NCBI GenBank assembly: GCA_003151235.1
Contig: PLWZ01000010.1
Coordinates: 1 to 64,000 of the forward strand
DNA: 64,000 bases
Direction of reading: 5' to 3'
From: Acidimicrobiaceae bacterium
GTDB taxonomy: Bacteria > Actinomycetota > Acidimicrobiia > Acidimicrobiales > RAAP-2
Under the pieces are notes generated by a model that saw only the letters and a list, made by a program, of their open reading frames with translations, did no database searches and was not told where the DNA came from. The position numbers were made by a program, and so were the translations under genes. Below, piece after piece: positions 40,264 through 48,628 of the stretch (positions are counted from its first letter, which is position 1; each line of letters begins with the position of its first letter).

Positions 40264-41070
40264 CTAGTGACCCAACTGCCGCGATCGCTCCGTAGCCGCG
40301 GCCACCGCCTCGAGAAAGGCCGACCGGACGGCCTTGGCCTCGAGGGTCCGCAGGCCGGCCGCGGTCGTGCCGGCCGGAGAAGTGATGTCGGCACGGAGCG
40401 CCTCGGGCGGCTCTCCGGACTCGGCCAAGAGCTTCGAGGAACCGAGCAACGTGCCGACCACCAGCTCGCGGCTTACTTCCCGAGACAGCCCGCCCAGGAT
40501 CCCCGCCTCGATGAGCGCCTCGGCCACCAAGAAGACGTAGGCGGGACCCGAGCCCGAGAGCCCGGTCACGACGTGCAGCATGTGCTCGGGCAACCGCACG
40601 ACCGTGCCCACCGCCGAGAGGATCTCCTCGGCCCAGGCCAGATCGGCGGCATGGGCCCGGATGCCACCCGAGATCGCAGAGACCCCGGCGCCGACCAGGA
40701 CGGGAGTGTTGGGCATGGCCCGGACCACCACCGTCTCGGGAGGGAGCGCCGCTTCCAGGCGCTCGGTCGACATGCCGGCGACGATCGATAGAACGCGGGG
40801 TGCCCTGGTCGGCGCGATGGAGGCGCACGCCAACTCCGCGATGTCCGGCTTGACGGCCAGCACGGCGCCGCCGTCCTCGGACACCGATCCGGGTTCGGGC
40901 CGCTCCCAGACGAGCAACCCCGGATGTGCCGACAACAAACCTTCCCGGCGCTCGGGCGCTGGTTCGAGGACAGCGATCTCGGCGGGGTTCGCCCATCCGG
41001 CCGCCAGCAGCCCCGAGACGAGCGCTCCACCCATGCGGCCACCACCGACAACCAGGAGTTTTACTGCCAT
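40264..41070 (-). CDS. proC: Pyrroline-5-carboxylate reductase
   Basis: This 268-residue NAD(P)H enzyme performs the last step of proline synthesis. The N-terminal LLVVGGGRMGGALVSGL dinucleotide motif, VVRAMPNTPVLVGAGVSA, and the C-terminal VTGLSGSGPAYVFLVAEALIEAG and DITSPAGTTAAGL motifs are all present. The ATG at 41070 is preferred over a TTG two codons upstream. Confidence 0.94.
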   Translation of the reverse strand: MAVKLLVVGGGRMGGALVSGLLAAGWANPAEIAVLEPAPERREGLLSAHPGLLVWERPEPGSVSEDGGAVLAVKPDIAELACASIAPTRAPRVLSIVAGMSTERLEAALPPETVVVRAMPNTPVLVGAGVSAISGGIRAHAADLAWAEEILSAVGTVVRLPEHMLHVVTGLSGSGPAYVFLVAEALIEAGILGGLSREVSRELVVGTLLGSSKLLAESGEPPEALRADITSPAGTTAAGLRTLEAKAVRSAFLEAVAAATERSRQLGH

Positions 41071-41099
41071 GGTCAAAGGCTAACGGCCGCCGGTCCGGT

Positions 41100-41594
41100 T
41101 CATCGGCCCCTCGGGCGACGCCGATACAGCTTCGGATACCCGAGCGTCATCGCGGTAGGGAAGTGCTCGTCGACGTAGTGGATCGACGAACCGGCGATCC
41201 GGTCGAGCTCCTCGTCGTTGACCTCGGCGGCGGCAACCCGGCCGACCAGGTAGATCGCGTCCTCGGGTCCGAGGCAGAACGACATCCCATAGAGGTCGGC
41301 GTTGCGACGGAGGAGGTATTGGTAGACGGCCTCACCGTTCTCCTCGGGTGCGGGCATGAACTGGGCCTCGTGATGCAATGTGCGCTGGCCGAGCGTGAGC
41401 CAGACCGTGATGAAGTCCTTCTCCTCCCCTTTGAACCGCAAGTACCAGCGGTGCGAGGCGGTGCGGTCGGTGACCTCCTGGCGCTCCGACGCGACGAGCG
41501 ACTCCCCTCGCTCGAGCTCGCGGGCGGTCCATTCGTCGATCGCAGCAACGGCCGCCGCGCGCTCTTCTTCTTCGGGTATCTCTGCGACCGGCAC
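41100..41594 (-). CDS. YbjN domain-containing protein
   Basis: This 164-residue soluble protein matches the YbjN / type III chaperone-like fold: RWYLRFKGEEKDFITVWLTLGQRTLHHEAQFMP and YQYLLRRNADLYGMSFCLG. A gene of this family follows mshA in other actinobacteria, so the pair is conserved, but the function of the YbjN protein is unknown. It starts with GTG 41594, 41 bases after mshA. Confidence 0.75.
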   Translation of the reverse strand: MPVAEIPEEEERAAAVAAIDEWTARELERGESLVASERQEVTDRTASHRWYLRFKGEEKDFITVWLTLGQRTLHHEAQFMPAPEENGEAVYQYLLRRNADLYGMSFCLGPEDAIYLVGRVAAAEVNDEELDRIAGSSIHYVDEHFPTAMTLGYPKLYRRRPRGR

Positions 41595-41635
41595 TGCGAC
41601 GGTGGTTCAGGCCCGGGGGTCGGACTCGCGCCGAT

Positions 41636-42907
41636 TCAGCACTGCACGAGGAGCCCGGCCGCCAGCTCGTCGTGAAGCGCCCGGAGTCGTTCGGCGGCCT
41701 CGCGCCAGCTGTACTCGAGAGCTCCCATGGCCGCGTTGACAGAGAGGTCACGGGAGAGTGACGGGTCGTCGAGGATATCTCCGACACGCGCCGCGAAGTC
41801 TGCCGGATCTCGTCCGTCGACCAAGAACCCCGTGCGGCCGTGTTCGACCAGTGTGGTCAGCCCGCCGACCGCGGATGCTACGACCGGCGTCCCGCACGCG
41901 GCGGCCTCCAGCGCGACGAGTCCGAAGGACTCCGAACGACTGGGGACAAGGCAAACGTCGGCGGCCCGGTAGTAGGTGGAGATGACCTCGTGGGGTTGGG
42001 GCGGGACGAGTCGAACCCGGTCGGAGACGCCGAGTTGCCCGGCCAGCTCCAGCAGTCCGTTATACGCCTCCTCGCCGCGGGGACCGCTCGGACCGCCCAC
42101 GACCACCAATGTGGCTCGAGAGCCCGGCCGAACTTCGTCGAGTTCAGCGAGGACCCGCACCGCGACGTCGGCCCCCTTGAGCGGTTGGATCCGGCCGACA
42201 AACAGGAGGAGCGGGCCGTCTCCAGGCAGGGCGAGGGCCCGTCGCGCCTGGGCCCGGTCGCCGGGGGCAAAGAACGCGTGGTCGACCCCGAGCGGGACCA
42301 GGCGGACTCGCGCGGGGTCGGCACCATAGAGCCCGATGATCTGCTCCGCTTCGACCGTGCACGACGCGAGAACCGCATCGGAGCAGGCGATGATCGCCGC
42401 CTCCGCCTCTGCACGCCGGTGGGGCATGCCCGCCTCAACCTCTTCGGGGCCGGCCTCGGCCTTCACCCGGTCGAGGGTGTGGAACGTGCTCATGAGCGGA
42501 AGATCGAGCTCATGCTTGATCGTGTGGCCGGCCAAACCGGACAACCAGTAGTTCGCGTGGACGGCCTCGAACGGACCGCCCTCCTCGTCGCCCAATCGGA
42601 GCCCGCTCGGCGAGGTCATCTTGACGAGAACCCGATCGGTGAACTCGGGAACCACATCGGGCAGTAACTCCTTGGCCATCGGGGCCAGGGGGCCGGCGGG
42701 GACGTGGTGCACCCTCAGGCCGGGCTCCACCTCGATGACCGCCGGGAGCTCGGGGGACCAGGCCCTCGTGAAGACGTCGCAATCGGCGCCCGAGCGGGCC
42801 ACTGCGGACGCCAGCTCACGCACGTAGACGTTCATTCCACCGCTATCACCGGTCCCGGGCTGGGCCATCGGCGAGGTGTGCAACGAGAGGATGGCGAGCC
42901 GACGCAT
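41636..42907 (-). CDS. mshA: D-inositol-3-phosphate glycosyltransferase (mycothiol synthesis)
   Basis: This 423-residue GT4-type glycosyltransferase attaches GlcNAc to inositol phosphate, the first step of mycothiol synthesis. The N-terminal LSLHTSPMAQPGTGDSGGMNVYVREL and the C-terminal SESFGLVALEAAACGTPVVAS motifs are diagnostic; the former contains the UDP-GlcNAc loop. MshA marks the host as an actinobacterium. The later msh genes are not in this window. Confidence 0.93.
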   Translation of the reverse strand: MRRLAILSLHTSPMAQPGTGDSGGMNVYVRELASAVARSGADCDVFTRAWSPELPAVIEVEPGLRVHHVPAGPLAPMAKELLPDVVPEFTDRVLVKMTSPSGLRLGDEEGGPFEAVHANYWLSGLAGHTIKHELDLPLMSTFHTLDRVKAEAGPEEVEAGMPHRRAEAEAAIIACSDAVLASCTVEAEQIIGLYGADPARVRLVPLGVDHAFFAPGDRAQARRALALPGDGPLLLFVGRIQPLKGADVAVRVLAELDEVRPGSRATLVVVGGPSGPRGEEAYNGLLELAGQLGVSDRVRLVPPQPHEVISTYYRAADVCLVPSRSESFGLVALEAAACGTPVVASAVGGLTTLVEHGRTGFLVDGRDPADFAARVGDILDDPSLSRDLSVNAAMGALEYSWREAAERLRALHDELAAGLLVQC

Positions 42908-42957
42908 GGCGTCTTGAGCCTACCGGTGGGACGTCATCCCAGGTCCAAGGCTCGTGG

Positions 42958-43344
42958 TCAATCGGCTTTGCCCGGCTCCTCGCCAGCGTCCGGCTCGTGT
43001 TCCCTTCGGAAGGACAGGTAGATCTGGATCAGCGCCTGCTTCTGGTCCTCCGAAATGTGGTGATCAGAGAGGATCTGCCGGGCCAGGTCGTCTTGGCCGT
43101 CCTCTCGAGGCTCGAGGATCCCGGCCTGGACGTAGAGGGTCTCGGCCGATATCTGCAACGCCCGGGCGATCTGCTGGAGGATCTCGGCGGAGGGTCGCCG
43201 CAACCCGCGCTCGATCTGGCTCAGGTAGGGGTTGGAGATGCCGGCGAGCTCAGAGAGCCGGCGAACCGACAGTCGGGCCGAGCCTCGCTGCTCTCGGATG
43301 AACTCTCCGAGGTCGTGCCAACGCCTGGGGGTCTCTGCGGGCAC
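42958..43344 (-). CDS. XRE-family transcriptional regulator
   Basis: This 128-residue regulator has an N-terminal Cro/C1-type HTH (LGEFIREQRGSARLSVRRL then ISNPYLSQIERGLRRPS) and a helical tail. It resembles the short XRE regulators, such as mycobacterial Rv0474, that lie near cell-envelope genes; targets are unknown. The GTG at 43344 gives the family N terminus. The neighbouring gene on the same strand overlaps it by 95 bases. Confidence 0.8.
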   Translation of the reverse strand: MPAETPRRWHDLGEFIREQRGSARLSVRRLSELAGISNPYLSQIERGLRRPSAEILQQIARALQISAETLYVQAGILEPREDGQDDLARQILSDHHISEDQKQALIQIYLSFRREHEPDAGEEPGKAD

Positions 43345-43807
43345 GCAGTCCAGCGTACTGCCGAGATTTTCGGGGATTACAGGCTTCCCCCACCAAGGAT
43401 GCCCGACCAAGACGGGTGGTGGTGAAGTCGAGGCTGTTCTGGGAGGTGTGCATCTGCGCGCGCACGAGGGAGGCGTGCTCCAGCTCTTGGAGTCCCTCGG
43501 CAATGATGCGCGAGAACTGCCGCCAGAGCACCTCACTCGGGCTGGGAATGCCGAAGTATTGCGGTTGATAGTTGACGAACTTGTCGGCAATGCCGGTTAC
43601 CTCGATCCCCGAATCGGCATTCGGCCCACCGACCGTGACGGAGCTGTCGTCCGCGCCCGGCCTACCGGGCCCGAACCCTTTAGTCATGACCTCCGACGCG
43701 AGTTGGACCAGCGATAGCGCGCTCACCCGATCGAACTCCGCTTGTAGAGCCGCGTCCGCCTGCGGCGGCTGACCCGGTTCATCCTTCTTGCCGAACATCG
43801 GTGACAT
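43250..43807 (-). CDS. Uncharacterised protein overlapping the XRE regulator gene
   Basis: I do not recognise this 185-residue protein. The N-terminal 130 residues (from MSPMFGKKDEPGQPP) look like real soluble protein, with SLVQLASEVMTKGFGPG and FGIPSPSEVLWRQFSRIIAEG. The last 35 residues read the first codons of the XRE gene in another frame and look low-complexity, so the true end may be earlier, perhaps lost by a frameshift. The ATG at 43807 has GAGGGG upstream. Confidence 0.55.
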   Translation of the reverse strand: MSPMFGKKDEPGQPPQADAALQAEFDRVSALSLVQLASEVMTKGFGPGRPGADDSSVTVGGPNADSGIEVTGIADKFVNYQPQYFGIPSPSEVLWRQFSRIIAEGLQELEHASLVRAQMHTSQNSLDFTTTRLGRASLVGEACNPRKSRQYAGLRARRDPQALARPRRVHPRAARLGPTVGSPAL

Positions 43808-43923
43808 CGAACCCCTCGGTGGTTGGGGTCGCGTTGGCATCGACGGCTGGGCCGGGAAACGCCCGGCGGATCATATGGGACGTCGGATCGGAGCCCTGAG
43901 CCGGTACCGTCCACTTTCTCGAC

Positions 43924-44343
43924 CTAGCGAACGCGACCGGCTCGTTCTGCAGGTGCATACCGGTACAGCACCCGGCCGGTCACAGACTCCAACGGGACCC
44001 GGCCGAATGAGCGACTGTCGGCGCTCGCGTCCGGGTTGTCTCCGCTCACCTCGGCCTCCGACCGGTCGAGATCGGTGATCCTCTTGACGAGAACCCGCCC
44101 ACCGCCCTCCTCCCGCGGGTCGCGCACCGTGACGAGGTCTCCCGTCCGGAGTCGACGGCGGTAGCAGGAACGGAGCACGACGAGGCGGTCCCCCGGCTCC
44201 AAGGTCGGCAGCATGCTGTCGCCCTCCACGACCACACGGAAGAACGCCGCGGCCAGGCCAAGTGCCCCGAGGACGGCCAGTCGGATCGTGGGTCGGCTGA
44301 GACGGCGGGTCCGAGCCCTAACGGATCCCGGCTGGGTATTCAC
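43924..44343 (-). CDS. sodX: Nickel-type superoxide dismutase maturation protease (S26 family)
   Basis: This 139-residue signal-peptidase-like protein has one N-terminal hydrophobic segment, the Ser motif VVEGDSMLPTLEPGDRL (Ser43), and the Lys in GRVLVKRITDLDR (Lys87). GDNPDASADSRSFGRVP is the box-E-like end. It lies divergent from sodN and should cleave the SodN propeptide to expose His-Cys. GTG 44343 is preferred; the frame is open further upstream into the promoter region. Confidence 0.85.
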   Translation of the reverse strand: MNTQPGSVRARTRRLSRPTIRLAVLGALGLAAAFFRVVVEGDSMLPTLEPGDRLVVLRSCYRRRLRTGDLVTVRDPREEGGGRVLVKRITDLDRSEAEVSGDNPDASADSRSFGRVPLESVTGRVLYRYAPAERAGRVR

Positions 44344-44444
44344 GATCGGTTGATGGGTAGTGTGGAGCCAACGACCACGGACACCCACTGTGGACCGTGG
44401 ACCCCCGTTGAACAAGCCGACACCGGCGAAGGGAGCCTCACCTC

Positions 44445-44861
44445 ATGTCCATCCTCGACCGCATCTTGAACTCGCTCGACCGGGTCGCCCCGCCGACAAC
44501 GGTGTTCGCACACTGTGACCTACCGTGCGGCGTGTACGACCCGGCACAGGCCCGCATCGAAGCTCAGTCGGTGAAGGCCTGCCAGGAGAAGCACAACGGA
44601 TCCGACGACCACGACTTCCAGACTCGGGCCATCACCATCAAAGAGGAGCGGGCCGACATGGTGAAGCACCACCTATGGGTGCTTTGGACCGACTACTTCA
44701 AGCCCGAGCACCTGGAGAAGCACCCAGACCTTCACGAAATGTTCTGGAAGGCGACCAAGACGGCGGGCGACGCCAAGAAGACCAACGACGAGTCGGTCGG
44801 TCAGCGCCTGATCGATGAGATCGACAAGATCGCCGAGGTCTTCTGGGCAACCAAGAAGTAG
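44445..44861 (+). CDS. sodN: Nickel superoxide dismutase
   Basis: This 138-residue protein carries a short propeptide and the nickel hook HCDLPCGVYDP (His23, Cys24, Cys28 of the precursor). After removal of 22 residues, these become His1, Cys2 and Cys6 of the mature enzyme, which dismutates superoxide in the cytoplasm. The remainder is helical, as in the hexameric enzyme. A GAAGGGAG ribosome binding site precedes the ATG. sodX is immediately upstream in the opposite direction. Confidence 0.97.
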   Translation: MSILDRILNSLDRVAPPTTVFAHCDLPCGVYDPAQARIEAQSVKACQEKHNGSDDHDFQTRAITIKEERADMVKHHLWVLWTDYFKPEHLEKHPDLHEMFWKATKTAGDAKKTNDESVGQRLIDEIDKIAEVFWATKK

Positions 44862-44880
44862 CCCGGCCGGGGCGGCCCGC

Positions 44881-45063
44881 TTAGGCGGTGTGCTGGCCGC
44901 AGGTCTCGGTGGTCGGTGCCGAGGCGAGGCGCTCGTCGGGGATGCCCCCGCCGCAGGTCGCGCAGACCCCATAGGAGCCGTCGGCAAGCCGGCCGAGGGC
45001 CGCATCGACCTGGTCGAGCGCCGTCTCGGCATCACCGAGCACCTGCTCGTAGTCCGTCTCCAT
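44881..45063 (-). CDS. Small DksA/TraR-type zinc-finger protein
   Basis: This 60-residue protein has a short coiled-coil N terminus (ETALDQVDAALGRLADGSYG) and a zinc-finger: Cys34 and Cys37 (VCATCGG), Cys55 and His58 (TCGQH). This is a C3H variant of the DksA/TraR finger. Small actinobacterial DksA-like proteins may act at RNA polymerase, but these are not proved to replace DksA. It is convergent with sodN, with only 19 bases between. Confidence 0.75.
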   Translation of the reverse strand: METDYEQVLGDAETALDQVDAALGRLADGSYGVCATCGGGIPDERLASAPTTETCGQHTA

Positions 45064-45124
45064 GTGGTGCAGGGTAGTTCGCGGTCCGTGCCACCACGAC
45101 GGACCGGACCGGTCCGTCCAAGCA

Positions 45125-46276
45125 TCACTTCGGTGTGACGTAGATGGCCCGGGCCCGGTATCGGAGCGGCTTCTCGGTCAACTCCTCGAGGTAGTGAGCG
45201 ACCCACCCGGCCACACGGGCGATCTTGAACACCACACCTCCGAATTCGGGGTCGACCCCGGCCGCGAACGTCAACGCGGCCACGGCCAGGTCGACGTTCG
45301 GAAGCGGGAACCCGCGTTCTGCCCCAAGGACTACGACGGACTCGACAACCTCCCACCGGGCTGGCTGAGCGAGCCGCTCGACCAGTGGGAGCAGGGCATA
45401 GAACCTCGGATCGCCGTCCTCGTAGAGGAAGTGCCCGAAGCCGGGCGCCAGCCCCTGCCAGCGAAGCGCGTCGTCCATAGCGGCTGAGGCTCCGCGCCGT
45501 TCCGCTTCGACCAGCAGCGCGTGGGCCTGCCGGCTGGCGCCGCCGTGCAGGGGCCCGTTGAGGGTGCCGAGCCCCGCGAGCACGGCGTCGTAGACATCCG
45601 CCCGAGTCGAGGCCGCAATTCTGACTGCGACGGTTGAGCTCGCGAGCTCATGATCGGCGAGAAGCACCAACACCGCCTCAATCGCCGCCGTCATCGCTGG
45701 ACTCGGTGTAGGCACGATCCGGCGCGCCAAGCGGTCGGCAATTGGAAGCTCCGACTCAGCCGCGGGGCCACTCGATCCGTCAAGGGAGGCGACCATGGTG
45801 GAGACGATGGTTCGGGCAGCCCGAGAGACCGCTACTTGTCGCAGGTCGGAGCGAAGGGGGTCGACCGATCCGCTCATCACGACCGCCCACCGCAACCGAT
45901 CGTCGACCGTCATCACCGGTGGTGACCCGACCGGGGCCGGCTCCCAAGGTCCGGGCTCGGCCTGCCAGAGCAGTTCGGCAACACGCTCGAACGGTTCCGT
46001 CCCGACCAGGGCCGTCGCCGGCACGCCCCGATAGAGCGGTCCCTCGGGGCGAATCTCGGTGACCGAGGTGGCGACCGTGGCCAGACGACCTTCGGTCCGC
46101 TGGCCGCTCCGACTGCGCCGAGCCAGAGACTCCACCTCGCTCATTTCAAAGAGGCTTGCCCGCCCGTCCGGGGACCGGTGGGAGACGAGGAGGCCTCGGC
46201 TGACGTACGCGTAGATCGTCGTGAGCTTCACGCCGAGGCGACGCGCCGCCTCCTCGCTGGTCAGCATTCCAGCCAT
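45125..46276 (-). CDS. Citrate synthase-family protein with N-terminal HTH domain
   Basis: This 383-residue protein joins an excisionase/MerR-type HTH (about residues 1-60, MLTSEEAARRLGVKLTTIYAY) to a citrate synthase fold. The three catalytic positions are His in LNGPLHGGAS, His in GFGHFLYEDGDPR, and Asp in LPNVDLAVAAL. It may be a (2-methyl)citrate synthase that can bind DNA, or a regulator using that fold as a ligand sensor. It is divergent from a second citrate-synthase-like gene 112 bases away. Confidence 0.8.
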   Translation of the reverse strand: MAGMLTSEEAARRLGVKLTTIYAYVSRGLLVSHRSPDGRASLFEMSEVESLARRSRSGQRTEGRLATVATSVTEIRPEGPLYRGVPATALVGTEPFERVAELLWQAEPGPWEPAPVGSPPVMTVDDRLRWAVVMSGSVDPLRSDLRQVAVSRAARTIVSTMVASLDGSSGPAAESELPIADRLARRIVPTPSPAMTAAIEAVLVLLADHELASSTVAVRIAASTRADVYDAVLAGLGTLNGPLHGGASRQAHALLVEAERRGASAAMDDALRWQGLAPGFGHFLYEDGDPRFYALLPLVERLAQPARWEVVESVVVLGAERGFPLPNVDLAVAALTFAAGVDPEFGGVVFKIARVAGWVAHYLEELTEKPLRYRARAIYVTPK

Positions 46277-46388
46277 GTGCCAATCCTATATACATTGACT
46301 TGATCAACGTTTACAGCATCCAGCTGGGAGGCGAGAATGAGAGGAACGACCTGGGACTGACCCGGCGCCACTGGAGGTTGTGGGATCG

Positions 46389-47900
46389 ATGTTGGTACGA
46401 GACCTGATGTCGGCTCCCGCGGTTACCTGCGGGACCGACGCGACGCTGTCCAAGGCCGCAGAGACGATGCGCGGCGCCGAGATCGGTTCCTTGGTCGTCA
46501 CCCACGAAGGCAAGGTCGCCGGCATCCTCACCGAACGTGACCTGCTCCGGGCCGCGGCCGCCGGTGTCGACCCCGTCACCGATGCGGTCGGGCTGTGGAT
46601 GACCGCCAACCCCGACGCCCTCGGGCCGGAAGAGGACGCCGCGGCCGCATGGGCAAGCCTCACTCACCACCATTACCGGCACCTCCCGGTGGTCGACGGG
46701 GAGGACCTCATCGGCGTCGTGTCGATCCGGGACCTGTTCGGTGCGGCCAGCCTGCGGCCGGCCGGCGAGCATGCAGCGGACGCTCCTCGCGGTCTCGAGG
46801 GCGTCGTAGTCGCGACCACGACGGTCGGAGACGTCCGCGGTCGCGAGGGCTTTTACCACTACCGCCAGTACTCGGCCGTCGACCTCGCGGCGGCCCGAAG
46901 CTTCGAAGACGTCTGGTACCTGCTCTTCAACGCCGAGCTCCCCGACCGGACCCAGGCCGAGGCGTTCGGAGCCGAAGTGCGCTCAATGCGCGCACTTCCC
47001 CCGGGCTTGGCCGACCTTCTACCGGCGATCGCCCGAGCTGGAAGTCCACTCGACGTCCTGAGAACGAGCGTCTCGTTGTTCGGGTCAGAACTCGGTTGGA
47101 AACCCGTGTCAGACGGCGACCTCGAGACCGTCCGGTCGGAGGCATTGGCCCTGTGCGCTGCGGTTCCGACGATTCTCGCCACCGCCTACCGCATCCGCAA
47201 CGGGCTCGAACCTGTCGCCCCGCGAGACGATCTCTCGTTCGCCTCCAACTATCTCTGGATGATGACCGGCACGGAACCCGACCCCGCGTACGCGAGAGCG
47301 ATTGACCAGTACCTCATCATCGCGACCGACCACGGGTTCAATGCCTCGACATTTACCGCCCGAGTGATCACTTCGACACAGGCCGACCTGGCTGCCGCAA
47401 TCTGCGGTGCCATAGGCGCGCTGTCGGGCCCGTTGCACGGGGGTGCCCCGAGCCGGGCCCTGGACATGCTCGACGCGATCGGGACCCCGGAGAACGCCGA
47501 ACCCTGGCTTCGACGTGCGGTCGAGAACAACGAACGGCTGATGGGCTTCGGGCATCGCGTCTACAAGACCGAGGACCCGCGTTCGAAGTTTCTGCGCCAG
47601 GTCGCTCAGGACCTCGGAGGATCGCTCGTCGGCTATGCGATGGAGGTCGAGAAGACCGCTGTTCGGGTGCTGGCCGAGCTGAAGCCCGGTCGCGAGCTCT
47701 ACACGAACGTGGAGTTCTATGCCGGCGTCGTCATGAACAGCTGCGGCGTGCCAAGGGAGATGTTCACACCCACCTTCGCGGCGGCGCGGACCATCGGGTG
47801 GAGCGTGAATGTGTTGGAACAGATGGCCGACAACCGGTTGATCCGTCCGACCGCTCGCTACATCGGGCCCCCGCCGCCCCAGCCGGTCCCGCCGGCCTGA
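46389..47900 (+). CDS. Citrate synthase-family protein with N-terminal CBS domains
   Basis: This 503-residue protein starts with a CBS-domain pair (about residues 1-120: LVRDLMSAPAV and GVVSIRDLFG) followed by a citrate synthase domain. Catalytic His residues are in SGPLHGGAPSRA and GFGHRVYKTEDPRS. The third position is Glu in LYTNVEFYAGV, where most enzymes have Asp; other actinobacterial citrate/methylcitrate synthases also show this NVE form. CBS pairs usually bind adenosine nucleotides, so allosteric control by energy charge or SAM is likely. ATG 46389 with GGAGG 11 bases before is my choice; GTG 46380 is nearer. Confidence 0.85.
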   Translation: MLVRDLMSAPAVTCGTDATLSKAAETMRGAEIGSLVVTHEGKVAGILTERDLLRAAAAGVDPVTDAVGLWMTANPDALGPEEDAAAAWASLTHHHYRHLPVVDGEDLIGVVSIRDLFGAASLRPAGEHAADAPRGLEGVVVATTTVGDVRGREGFYHYRQYSAVDLAAARSFEDVWYLLFNAELPDRTQAEAFGAEVRSMRALPPGLADLLPAIARAGSPLDVLRTSVSLFGSELGWKPVSDGDLETVRSEALALCAAVPTILATAYRIRNGLEPVAPRDDLSFASNYLWMMTGTEPDPAYARAIDQYLIIATDHGFNASTFTARVITSTQADLAAAICGAIGALSGPLHGGAPSRALDMLDAIGTPENAEPWLRRAVENNERLMGFGHRVYKTEDPRSKFLRQVAQDLGGSLVGYAMEVEKTAVRVLAELKPGRELYTNVEFYAGVVMNSCGVPREMFTPTFAAARTIGWSVNVLEQMADNRLIRPTARYIGPPPPQPVPPA

Positions 47901-47903
47901 TCA

Positions 47904-48341
47904 CTAGCCCGGCGTCGGGCAGGAGAGACTGAACTCGCTCAGGACGGCCGTCGGGATGACGGCGTTGTCGGATGCCCCAGGTGGGCATCCCACTTCGGCC
48001 GAGCCAAAGCCGACGACTGCCCAGGTGCCTAACTTCTCGTACGCGAAGCCGTAGCCGCCTTGGATCTCGTGTCCGGGCGTCGACCCGATGCGGAAAAGCA
48101 CATACGTCGGATCGACCGATGATGTTTGCAAGCTGGTGATCTTCCAGGACCCTGCCGGGGGTCCATTTGCAGCCTCATAGATCTTGATCGCTGATCGCGC
48201 CGCTGCCGGTCCGTTGGAGCGGGACGGCCCAGTCGATCCACACGCGGCAAGCAACAGTGCGAGGAAGACCAGGGATCCCGACAACCAAAGTGTCGTCTTC
48301 GATCGGTTCAGATCGACGATCCGCCCTGACGAATGGCCCAT
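47904..48341 (-). CDS. Uncharacterised lipoprotein
   Basis: This 145-residue protein has a type II signal peptide: basic start, hydrophobic core SLVFLALLLAAC, lipobox LAAC with Cys34. The mature part is Ser/Pro-rich first, then a compact domain with SWKITSLQTSSVDPTYVLFRIG and GYGFAYEKLGTWAVVGFGS, ending with two Cys that may pair. I do not recognise the domain. The ATG at 48341 has AGAGGG upstream. It is the last core gene before the tRNA fragment. Confidence 0.65.
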   Translation of the reverse strand: MGHSSGRIVDLNRSKTTLWLSGSLVFLALLLAACGSTGPSRSNGPAAARSAIKIYEAANGPPAGSWKITSLQTSSVDPTYVLFRIGSTPGHEIQGGYGFAYEKLGTWAVVGFGSAEVGCPPGASDNAVIPTAVLSEFSLSCPTPG

Positions 48342-48449
48342 TGCGTTGGCCCTCTCTAAGCGCCCTGGCAGTGTCTGCGTCTCCAGCACGACGAACGACA
48401 CAAACACCCGTCGACACCCGATGAGACCGCGTTGCGTTACCTTGCACGT

Positions 48450-48489
48450 GGGCCGCTAGCTCATCGGGTAGAGCAGGGGACTTTTAATC
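48450..48489 (+). other. 5' half of a tRNA-Lys gene (left attachment-site remnant)
   Basis: These 40 bases are identical to the first 40 bases of the intact tRNA-Lys at 57429, from the acceptor stem through the anticodon loop. The match stops just after the anticodon (TTT), and the following bases do not fold into the missing half. This appears to be the original chromosomal tRNA start, cut by integration of the island to its right. Confidence 0.85.
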
Positions 48490-48628
48490 GGGTCCGGCTC
48501 ATGATGGCCGGTCCGGCTCCATCCGGTTAGGGCTGGTCAGGGGGAGAGCGCGGCACCCATGAGCATGACTTCGGGTTGTCCCGTCCGGGCCGGTTATGGG
48601 GAGTCTGTGACCAGCGTTGTGACCACAG

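Noticed and set aside
48450-48540. Complete second tRNA-Lys
   Set aside because: Similarity ends after the anticodon loop and the following bases cannot form the T-arm and 3' acceptor.
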